15,102 nt of DNA from positions 1 through 15,102 of the forward strand of contig JAIBBE010000124.1 of the NCBI GenBank assembly GCA_019694835.1, in the 5' to 3' direction. The position numbers and the translations under genes are program-made. Below are positions 1 to 9,600 of this stretch, in pieces; within the stretch, counting starts at the first letter, position 1, and each line of letters opens with the position of its first letter. The DNA is from Fimbriimonadaceae bacterium (GTDB taxonomy: Bacteria > Armatimonadota > Fimbriimonadia > Fimbriimonadales > Fimbriimonadaceae). The notes below the pieces were generated by a model. The model searched no databases. It saw only the letters and a program-made list of their open reading frames with translations, and was not told the DNA's origin.

Positions 1-231
1 CATGGCCGGACCCGATCGACGCCGGGTATCCTTGAGGCAGGTAACGACTGCGACGCCAGCAGGGCTGGACTTCAAGGCGACCGGGGTCGCCGATGAAGGC
101 TGTGCAGACACGATGTCCACAGAAAGCTCCTGCAGTATTACGGTAGGATCGATGAGGTTCAAGCCCGCGACGCGGGTTGCCACCCGCAAGCGCCGGGAAT
201 TCCGGGGCGATCCCCATAACATAAATGGCAT
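1..231 (-). CDS. Possible partial minus-strand reading frame at the left edge, unidentified
   Basis: Reading the minus strand from an ATG at 231-229, the frame stays open for 77 codons to the window edge. The predicted peptide starts MPFMLWGSPRNSRRL and continues with a hydrophobic, protein-like stretch (VAGLNLIDPTVILQELSVDI). A weak GAGGG lies 6 bases upstream of the ATG. The plus strand is also open here (from an ATG at 2) with the same wobble positions, so base composition cannot choose between strands; I prefer the minus strand because its peptide has a more natural hydrophobic pattern. A stop codon in the same frame directly precedes the ATG, and a neighbouring minus-strand frame is also protein-like just upstream, so this may be the decayed end of an older gene rather than a true start. 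I do not recognise a family and assign no function. Confidence 0.22.
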   Translation of the reverse strand, partial: MPFMLWGSPRNSRRLRVATRVAGLNLIDPTVILQELSVDIVSAQPSSATPVALKSSPAGVAVVTCLKDTRRRSGPAM

Positions 232-494
232 TCAACGCCCTCGCACGGATTCCGAGGTCGCTCGTAACCACTGAAACCGATCCAGAATGCTCAGCGTCAG
301 CGGTTCCTCGTGACGGACGTTTCGACTAAATGAACAAGCGGCCGACCTCTATCGGTCAGGAGCCGTCACAGGCTGACCCGTTCAAATTCCCATGAGAAAC
401 GTCTGCACGGCCCTGCACCGTGGTCGTTCGACGATCGGCGTAAAGCGTCACGCTGGCGAAGGCTAGCCCTACTGTGTTCGCGTTCTGAATGCAC
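232..494. other. Non-coding stretch upstream of the operon promoter
   Basis: No convincing gene is seen here. A 73-codon minus-strand frame (577 to 356) has no recognisable content and no good ribosome binding site, so I leave it out. There is one modest hairpin at 354-378: GGTC pairs with GACC and AGCC with GGCT around the loop GTCACA, with a 3-base bulge on the left arm. It has no following T-tract on either strand, so it is not a convincing terminator. An 8-base palindrome GGCTAGCC lies at 461-468 with no partner copy in the region. No tRNA, repeat array or insertion-sequence end was found. Confidence 0.5.
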
Positions 495-525
495 TTGTCA
501 AAAAAGGCCGTTTGAAGATTATACT
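495..525 (+). promoter_or_regulatory. Putative sigma70-type promoter of the giant-protein operon
   Basis: TTGTCA at 495-500 (5 of 6 bases of TTGACA) and TATACT at 520-525 (5 of 6 of TATAAT) are separated by 19 bases, slightly longer than the ideal 17. Transcription would start near 531-533 and give a leader of about 110 bases before the ATG at 644. This is the best promoter match in the intergenic region and is correctly oriented for the operon. The same AT-rich core read on the minus strand (523-518) is a perfect TATAAT, so a divergent transcript is possible, although no good minus-strand -35 box sits at the right distance. Confidence 0.5.
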
Positions 526-632
526 TAGCTGACTGGATGATATTCAGATATATGACTAGCGCCTCGCATTTCGTCATCTACCCCAGGCAAGCGCAACAAC
601 AAGCGTGGAAACAACGTGAGACAACAAGAAGC
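526..632 (+). promoter_or_regulatory. A/C-rich 5' leader of the operon mRNA
   Basis: The predicted transcript leader is poor in secondary structure toward its 3' end. From about 590 to 643 it is dominated by A and C, with the octamer ACAACAAG at 596-603 and again at 621-628. Such unstructured CA-rich leaders generally favour ribosome access. A reading frame starting at ATG 537 runs out of frame into the first gene, but it lacks a ribosome binding site and starts only a few bases after the expected transcription start, so I do not call it. I see no riboswitch-like fold. Confidence 0.3.
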
Positions 633-638
633 AGAGGA
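633..638 (+). promoter_or_regulatory. Ribosome binding site AGAGGA that fixes the start of the 3027-residue protein
   Basis: AGAGGA sits 5 bases before the ATG at 644. An in-frame TGA at 617-619 rules out any earlier start, and the next plausible in-frame start (GTG at 680) lacks a comparable site. The ATG at 644 is therefore the start, and it places the twin-arginine motif at residues 24-25. Confidence 0.7.
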
Positions 639-643
639 AAACC

Positions 644-3600
644 ATGCATGATACAGACTGGGCCAAAGCCTTTATACCCGTGGGAGATCAACTGCTCGCG
701 AGCACGCTCACGCGTAGGTCGTTCATTGGCGCATGCATTGGGATCCCCGTGGCGCCACTTCTGCTTGGCACGTCTACTGCTGGCGCTGCGGCGACTCTCG
801 AGCGCGGAGACAGTGAGTCCAGCCTACGCTTCACCGAAGATCAAGACGGACTGAGCGTCACCTGGTATCCCGCCCTTCAGGCTAGTGCGTGGACCTGGCG
901 CATCGTACGCAAGGCCTTTGGGCCAGACGCCAAGTTTACGCTGAGGCGCCTTGCAGTTCAGCCTAAGCTCATCTTTCAGTTGAAGGTCGAAGACGCCCGC
1001 TTCGGTGAACTGAAGTCCGCATCACACTGGATCACGTTTACGCACGTCCCCGAGGAGCGACGCTGGCGTGTGCGCCTGAGGACCGATATCTGGTGTGCGC
1101 CGAAGCATCTGAGAAGCAACGAAGAAGTAGGCATTCCATTCGAGCATTTGTCGATCTGTGTCGGCGAGGAGAGCGCTTCGAGTGCAATCAAATGCAAGGT
1201 GCCTCCGCAGGAGTCCGAGGGCTTCTGCATCGACACGGATGCCAGCGTTCTCGGCCCCGCTTTGCAGAGTGTCCTCGAACAGCACGTGCGAGTTGAGGGT
1301 CCGCTGCGGTTGACTCTAGCGAGAAACGGCGTGTGGTCCCTGATCCCACGAAGAGCGGGCCGCCAAGCTCTCGGCAAGATTCAGTTGGCAGATGGGGCAT
1401 TGGTGGCTCCCCACGGTATCAGCATGGCGTGGTGCGAACCTGAGTCTGACGATGGACCCGGTGCGGTGATCGCCAAAGATCGTAGGCGCACCCATGACGA
1501 CCCGGTCTTCGTAGCCTGGGGTGAGATAGAAGCGTCAGCGAAGCCGATCGTCCTGGGCAATGCGGCTGGGCCTCGTGTCACGCTGAAGGCACTGCGCCTA
1601 ATCGCTTCAACAGACCCTTCTAAAAATCCGGCGTCGCCGGAGGAGTCGACTCCTGTAACCTCGGCTCAAGCGAGCGCTCCCGAGAATCCGACGAAGTCCA
1701 AGAGGGTAGGTACGGGCCAACCGACGCAGCCCACACAAGAGTGCAGAGCGGACGCAAAGTCGAGCGGGTTGGACAGGGCAGAAGCCGTGAAGGCGTTCAT
1801 TGAGCGACATGGGCGCCTGGGATCTGATCCGCCTCAGTGGAGGTACGTCCGCCGCGACTGGTCGTGGAAGGATCGTCACCCGGCGGGCATTTCCACCGTG
1901 CGAGCGGCATGGATGATCCACTTCGCCCGGTCTCCGAAGTTGCCTGAACTCGGCCCCTTGTGCATTCACGAAGGGGCCTTGGCACATTCCAAGTCTTTCG
2001 AACCCAGGTTGAAATTCGCTGGACGACTCGATGGGAATCCGTGGTGGCTCAAGTCCCGCATAGGATGGTTGCGCGTACAAGGCTGGACCTCCGACGCGTC
2101 AGAAATCGACCCGGCGAATGCTAGCGCCAACACTCATCACCCTCTGATGACTGCCGAAAGTGCCGGCTTCGGGTCCGTGCTGTCGTCATTGGATGTACCG
2201 CTTCTTCTGACGGAGAGTGAGCTTGCGCCCTCAGGGTGCGAGTTCAGCAAGCTGACGTTTGCGCCAACTGGCTTGCGTGCGGCTTACGCCTCGGACGCGC
2301 GCAACGCCAGCACCGACTTGCGCGCCAGCGACAGCTACCTGTGGCTCGGCGCACCGTCGGAAATTGGTGACCTGCCTCTAGCGCACATCGACCTGACTCG
2401 GGCGCGTATCGAAGTCGCGCGCACTCATGACCTGGCTCGGCTGGCGTTCGTCTTCGCCGGATTGCACCTAGACATTCTCGACCGCTGTGCGTGGATTACC
2501 GACACACGCGCGAGTTGCGGAGTTCGCAAGCGAATCGAGCCGGGCAGAGATAGCGATGCGTCAGTGCTGGACACACGCCCGGTGCTGGTAGCCGAGTTTC
2601 CCCCACAACACGTGTTTGAGGAAGCAATATTCAGGCCGGGCGCCGCGCCATTGCCCGATGTGGCGCTTAGAGCGCCGCGATTTGCCGTCATGGTTGGAGG
2701 GGAGGAGAAGACGTTCAGCGCTTCGCTGCCCGAGTTGTTGCTCCAACTTAAGTTACTGAAGACCGAGGCAGAACGTGTGGTTGTTCGAGAGGCCTATGCT
2801 GAGTTGAAGAAGATGGAGCAGAAAGACGAACAGAGTCCTGCCCATGACAAGACAGAACCCTTCGATAGGTTTTCGAAGGAGTTCAAGAAACTCTTCGAGC
2901 AGCCAACATGGAAGAACAAATGGCCCTCGGATCACCAAGTCTACATCGGTGCAGCGTGCCTACCGCCGGATCTCGCCGTGGAGGCAAGGCGAATCTATGT
3001 CGAGATGAGGAAGGAGGTTCTCGCTCCGTTACTGACACGAACGCTCACGGATGCCAACAACCTAGTGAAGTTGCTGAATGGTGAGAAGCCGACGTCCAGC
3101 TACCTGACCGAGACTTGGTACCAAAGGGTATACCAATTTGCCTCGGACCTGTACGAGAAATTCCTGCAGCTGAATCCCGCGGACAAAGTCACTCACCCCC
3201 TCCCCCCTCGCGATAGAGCCTACTTGATCGAGCGAGCGGTCAGCGGTGTCATGCAAGGCTATGCTGACTTTCGCGATTACTTTGCCCAGTGGATGGTGGA
3301 GAACCAGGGGAACCAACTCTACGACCTGGACGATCTTGAGTATTTCAGCGAGGACAACCGCCCCAAGGATCTGAAACTCAGCTTGGGCAAATACCAAGGA
3401 TGGGTTGCAGAGAGCAGCAAAGCCTATCTTAAGTTGCTCGGGGGTACGCAGGAACCTGCTCCGCTGATGCGAGCCCGCCTGTCTGGCCCGTCGCGCCTGG
3501 CCTTTCATGTCGATTGCGGCAGCCGTCCGGGCATCGACCTAGAGGACGGCGATGCGCACTTCCCATCGAAGAAGTGGCCCGGCCAGCGAAACTTGCCCGC

Positions 3601-6600
3601 GGTCGGCACTTGGTTGCCGTTCAGCTTCGATGCGCTGACCGACTGGGGCCACTATGATCTCGCGGTGACGCCACGGGCAAGGCAGGCCGCTGCCTTCGAC
3701 GATGTCGGCGTATTGATCAGGCGCGATATCAGCGAAGGTGGTCTTGACGACGATTCGGCAGGTGCCGACATCGCGATGATCAAGTCTCTCGGAATCCGCA
3801 GCGGGCAGGTCACCACGCGCCCGCAGGGACCGGGCCGTTCACGGGACTGGGGAAAGGAACTGCGCACCGTCCAGGAACGTCTCGCTGATGTCGAGGCGTC
3901 GCTGCGCGTGGTCCCAGACGAGCTTCAGACCGCAATCGAATTGCCGGCGCGCCTAATCCTTTCGCCCTCGCAGAAAGCTCAGTGGCGAACTCCCCGCCAG
4001 TGGTGTCCGGATAGCGGTCGTCCCGTGCCGCTGTGGTCGGCAACCTTGACTACTGATTCAGTGAATCCATTGGTCCGCGCCGTGGCTTCGCCGGACATGC
4101 GTCCGGAGTTCGTGCGGTATGGATTGGAGCGCAGGCTATTGGCGGTGAAGACGGGATCAGGTGATCCGGCCAAGTCCCCGCACTCGCCAGTGGGATCGGC
4201 TCCACCGCGCGGTCCTCGGGCACCATGGACGCTCGGCTTCGAAGAGAGCGATCCCAACGTCACTATCGAGGAACTCTTCCTGGCGACGTCCCCGGACGGC
4301 ACACCCAAACCGATGACTGCGGCAGATATCTGCGCCAAGCAGGATCAACATCAGGTCATCGAGTACCTCTGTCGCCGGATGCGCGACCGGGCAGCGTATG
4401 GCAAACACGCCTTGTTCCGTTCAACGCTGGACGCCTACGACCGGCACGAAATCGTACTGCTCAGTTCGGCCTGGGGCCTGCCCGTGCGCGGACGCCGTGA
4501 AAAAAGTGGAGAACTGCAAGCAGTGCGTGTTTCCAGCCAGGTCGAACTGCCTCCCGAGTGGCGGTTGCTTGACGCACAGGCCGGCACGGCGATGTATAGA
4601 CCGCGCGCGCTCAAGGTGCGCGAGCTGACGTTGACGGCTCTGGGCGGCACCCTACGCCACGACAGCGACTTCGTGCCGCCCGCCGCAGCGCGCCACATCA
4701 TCCACGGACCGTTGTTCGACTCAATGGCGGTCGAGCGGTGGCAGCATTGGACCGTGCTCGGTCGCGACGCGTTCTCCGAGGTCGTCTACAAAGGCTATCT
4801 CTTCCCGATCGGCCATCGCGCATCGCTAGTCAAGCAGACCGAGCGCATGTTCCTCCGTCCTGCCGGCGGAGGCTTGGTCCGCGCCTACTTGCGCCAACGC
4901 ATGTTCATTCGCCTAGCGCGACCCGACAAGACCTTTCCCGCTTATGGCCAGCCGCACGGCGGACGCAAGTTTCCGGGCGGTGTGGTCAGCATGTTGACGC
5001 TCACCACGCCCGATATCGTGGATCCTACCGAAGATACCCAGAAGCTGGACAAGCCGACTCCGTCCGGCCGCCTGTTCGCGAACCAGGCCGGGCTGGTGTT
5101 CTGGCCGAGGACCGCCAGAGTCGATGGCGCCGAGGTCGAATTCGACATGCAGATCCAGGGTGCAGTCACCCGCGGCAAGCTGATCTTCGTCGACAACATG
5201 GCCGCCAACCGGGCGGAGTTGATGGACGATCTGGTGGCCTACTACAACCGGCAGCCGTCCCCGGACATTGACCAGAATCAGCTCAAGGTCGTTCCGCTCC
5301 AACCGCACTTGCATCTGCGGACGCTCGACTTGAGAGGCCAGGCTCTTCGTTACTGCGACGAGGTCAAGCCTGGCAGCGCTTCGCACAAAACGCTTGCGTG
5401 GACGCTGAAGGCCACCGGCTGCGCCGGTGTTACCTCATACCTGAACACGAGAAATAAGCCGATCGATCCGTTGGAATGGGAAGGCCGAGTCGAACGGTAT
5501 GACGACCCAATGCTTGAAGGCGCCGATCAGCCACCATTCTTCCCGGCCATCGAGACCGCCCGCATCCGGATCGACCAGGTCGAGCGGCTGACCAACGGCG
5601 CACCTCAAGCTGCGATCGCTCAATTCGACGGCTGGTACCTGAAGAACGGCTTCGAAGCGGACAGGATCTCGAATGACCGTGACTTCCTCGAGATCTATTT
5701 GGACATCGTCAACCGCGTGACGATGGACATGGGCAGCAGCGGGGACCGTAGCGGGGGTGTCATGCGCCCGGCCGGAGAGGTGATCGCACTGTCGCGCCAG
5801 CGTGGGCCGCTGACCGGCACCACCGATGCCGCAGTCCGATCGCCCGGCACTACCGGTTCAGTTACGGGCGCCAACGGCTATCCGGTCACGCCACCCAAGA
5901 CACCCTCTCCATTGAGATTCGTCGGCGGCGCGGTGAACGCAACTAGCGGTTCCGAAGGGAGAACGAAAGACGCCTTCAGGCAATTCTTCGAGAATAAAAA
6001 CCCCGAGTTGAAATCCAAGATTCTCGGTCTGGTCTCGATCGCGGACCTGGTGAGTCACTTGAATGTGAGCGACGCGGCCTCGGATCTGCCTAGATTGCGC
6101 GACGCCGTCGAGTACGGGCTGAGCGGAATTGAAAGCGGCGCTGCAGTTGTCCGCACGCAGGTGGTCGTACCGCTAAACGACGTTGTCAAGGGCCTCGACG
6201 AGCAATGGCGAAAGGCCGGCGCGCAAGCCAAGGGCAGTCTGCCAAGCATCGTGGGCGGGATGGAAGACGTGTTCCCCGACGTCGACCGAGCTTTAAATGA
6301 CTTGCTGACCGTGCTGGGCAAGTCATTGGAGAGCTCAGATGACCCCGCCTTCTTCTCGTCATTGGGAGATATTTACGAATGCGGCCGCCGACTCATGGAC
6401 GCCTGCGGTCGCGTCGCCGCCAATCCCCTCGACCAACTTCAGATAGCGGCGCAGAAGAAGCTTCAAGGGTTGGGGGCCGGCGTCGAGGACTTGATCAAGG
6501 GACTCGACCGTCTCGACGTCGAGGCACTTGTCAAGCCACTCAACTCCAGCCTCACTTCCGCGGAAACTGCACTACGAGTGTCCGGCGGTGCCTTCGATTT

Positions 6601-9600
6601 ATCCGCTTCGATGGTCGCCGTCATGGAAAAGCTGCGGGCCGCGGTCGAGGAACAACAGCCCATTCTTGCGAAGTTCGACGAATCATTGTCCCTGCTGAAG
6701 GTTCCGCCGCCTGTCGACTTGCAGACCGCGATTATGTCGCACCGTACCTCGAAAGGCACTTCAGCGCCGCTAAACACGGCGCGCGACTTCGTCGACAAAT
6801 ACCTTGAGGCCATCGAGAGTTGGTTGATGCGAGCGCAGGGCCCGCTGAACTCCCTGCCCACCACGAAGAACGAGGTTGTCGCCGGCGCATGTGCCACGGC
6901 CCTTCAGTACTTCAAGGCCTCGATGGCACGCATCGCCGAGGCACGCAACGCGCTTAATAAAGCGCTTGAAGTTTCCGAATACCGTCAAGCGGCCCGTGCC
7001 TTGTCGACGATCCTGGAGATTGCCGACACGCTCGAGAAAATCAAGCGCGAACCCACGGCATTGCTGCCATTGTTCTCGCAAGCGCTATCGGAGTACCTAG
7101 CGCTGCTGGTCGGTCCGCGGCTGGAAAAGCTGCCGCCTTTGAGTGATGTGAAGGGCCTGGCGCGCAAGGTTCTCGACCCGGTCAAGGACATCGCGGAGTC
7201 GGGAATGCTTAAGATTGCCGATCCTCAAAAGCCGGGCAATCCGAATCCGACGCCTCCGGTCGGCGACAAATTTTCGATTTCGAGCACTCCTATCTGGCAG
7301 GTGCCCGGAAGCAATTCGAGCTTGGTCGCTCATATTCACAAAGTGGCTGAGGCCGTGGAGGCTGTCCTTCAGAAAGCACGGCAGTCCGACAAAAAGGAAG
7401 ATGTCGTCGACGACGCATCGCGCGTCAAACTCGCGATGCTCGGTCACCATGCCCTCAAAGCTGAGAATCAACTGCATCGCGCGACCATTGCGCTTCGGCT
7501 GACCGGCATCGGTAACGCCATCGCTGACTTTGATGAAAGCGGATTTCAAGCCTCGGTGCGCCAAGCTGATGCCGCCTACCAAGCGCTCGAGCGACTTGGC
7601 GAAAGCATGGACGCTGCCATGCAACAGCTGGTTCAGGACCTTGGCGCCATTCCAAGCACGAAGGGCCTCGACCCGATCGTGACTCGCGTCCGGACTGTGG
7701 TCCGGGAGACCTTGGGCTGGCTGATGGACCGCAACCAATCCTTGGAAAGCCGACTAGAAGAGGTTGCTAATACTCACGAGCGGTGGGCGGAATTGCTGGT
7801 GCCATGGATGAATCTATCCAAAACGTACCAAGAAAAAACGAAGGTGGCTTTCGACCTCGCAGACCGTAAAAATTCGGATTGGTTGGAGCAGAAGCAACTC
7901 TGGCTGCCAAGTTTGCCGGATCCGGTCAGTGCATCCAAGGTGACGGGGGCGGCAGCGGTCACGGTGTTGCAGCGCTTGGTATCAGAACAGGTGATGGCCT
8001 GGGTTTCCAGTCTGGCTGCGCCTTCTCAGGTGGCCACCAAACGTCTATTGGACGCGTTCCGTCCGATCGTTCAGCAGGTGGCGGATGCCTACAAGACGTT
8101 TCTTGACACTCGAAAAACTGCTTATAGGGCCACGCTTGGCACGCCAGCTGAGTGGGTGAACGACGCGTTGCTCGTTGCGGCCGACCCGAGCCTCGCATTC
8201 CTGCCGGGCCAAGCGCCCGACAAGAGCGAAACCAAGGCGAAAGACGAAAGCGACCAGCTCTACTTGGATTCGGAGTCCCTGCGGAACCTGCGTGATGTCA
8301 AGGGGGAGATGTCAGCCGCAGAGCGATCGCAGGCCGTACGCTTTCTAGACCACATCGTTACCGGTTGGTGCACCGGGCAGTCTACGCCGCTACGCATTGC
8401 GAAGCAGGTGCAGCGTATCTCGCTGGAGGAAATCCGCTCCAAACTGATGGCATTGATCAACTTCTCGGCGATCCGGGAGGAAATTGAGGAGAGGATCAAG
8501 CTTCTCATACCGACATCGACGACATTGTCATACGAATTCTCAACCACCATCCAGTCGGAGGCCGGCAGCGGGAAAGTTTTCCAGCCTAAAGAAGGTTGTT
8601 TGCTGAGCGTCAATTCGCACGCGAGGATCAACCTGCTGGACGCGAAAAAAGGACCCACCTTCCAGTCGATCGGCGAATTGGGTGCTTTTGATATCCGGTT
8701 GCTGGGAAGCGTTGACGCCCTGACGCTGCACTTCAAGGGCGTACGTTTCATGTCGAGAGGCGGCACCCCAGATTGCGACCTGCAGTACGACGGCTTCACG
8801 ATCGGAAATGAGTTGAGATTCCTGGAACAACTGACGCCGTTCTTCGGCTCGAAGGCAGGCAGCGGTTTCTATCTCCAACCGCTGAGCAGCGGGGTTGGGC
8901 TGGAGGCAGGTTACGGACTGAATCTCGGTACGTTCAGCGTCGGAAACCTGGCGATTTTCAACGTATCCCTCAACGCTGCGGCGAGGTTGCCCTTCGACAA
9001 CCGTGAGGCGACCTTCGTTGCAGCGCTGTCGCGGCGCGACTCGCCCTTTACGATTGCGGTAGCACCTTACGGTGGAAGCGGATTCTTTGCCCTCGAGGCC
9101 AACACGACGGGAATTGTCGGCTTCGAAGCCTCGTTCGAATATGGGGGAGCCGCTGCATTCAAGTATGGTCCCCTGGAGGGTCAAGGCCGGCTGATGGTCG
9201 GCGCGTACATTCGAAGCGGGAAGGGCGAGCCGAAAATCTTCGCCACCTTCTACGTCGGTGGCTCCGCCTCGATCTGGATCTTTAGCTTTGGCGCGTCCTT
9301 GTATGTCAATGCCACGCAAGACAAGCATAGCCGGAACATGGTTGGCTCTGCGACGTACGCCTTCTCCTTTTCAATGGGCTTTGTCGACTTCGACTATAGA
9401 GTCAATGTCGATGTGGACCTTCCCCTCGATGGCAGCAAGAAAGAGGAAAAAAAAGATGAGCGGAGTGCGCATTCTCGGGGACTAGATTTTGATGAGCCGG
9501 TACGCCTAGCCGCGATCAATCCTGAAGCATGGGGATCTACGGTCAGAGACGTACCGCTTCACCTCGCGTCGTTCCAGCAGTCACAGCAGACGTCGACTCG

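Noticed and set aside
2..274. Plus-strand open frame of 90 codons at the left edge
   Set aside because: It has no ribosome binding site in view and an Arg/Thr-rich, unnatural peptide. The antisense frame over the same bases looks more protein-like.
354..378. Hairpin that might be a terminator
   Set aside because: The stem is short with a 3-base bulge, and no T-tract follows on either strand.
372..392. GTTCAAATTCC resembling a tRNA T-loop
   Set aside because: The flanking bases cannot form the 5-bp T stem, and no anticodon arm or acceptor stem is present upstream.
356..577. Minus-strand open frame of 73 codons between the left edge and the operon
   Set aside because: Its start lies upstream of the only minus-strand -10 core, there is no good ribosome site, and the peptide has no recognisable pattern.
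537..854. Plus-strand frame overlapping the start of the first giant gene
   Set aside because: It is out of frame with the strongly supported giant gene, has no ribosome site, and its peptide is Arg/Ser-rich as expected of a shadow frame.
8540..9328. Minus-strand open frame of 262 codons
   Set aside because: It lies wholly inside the C-terminal beta domain of the giant gene, is Arg/Gln-rich, and is explained by high-GC antisense openness.
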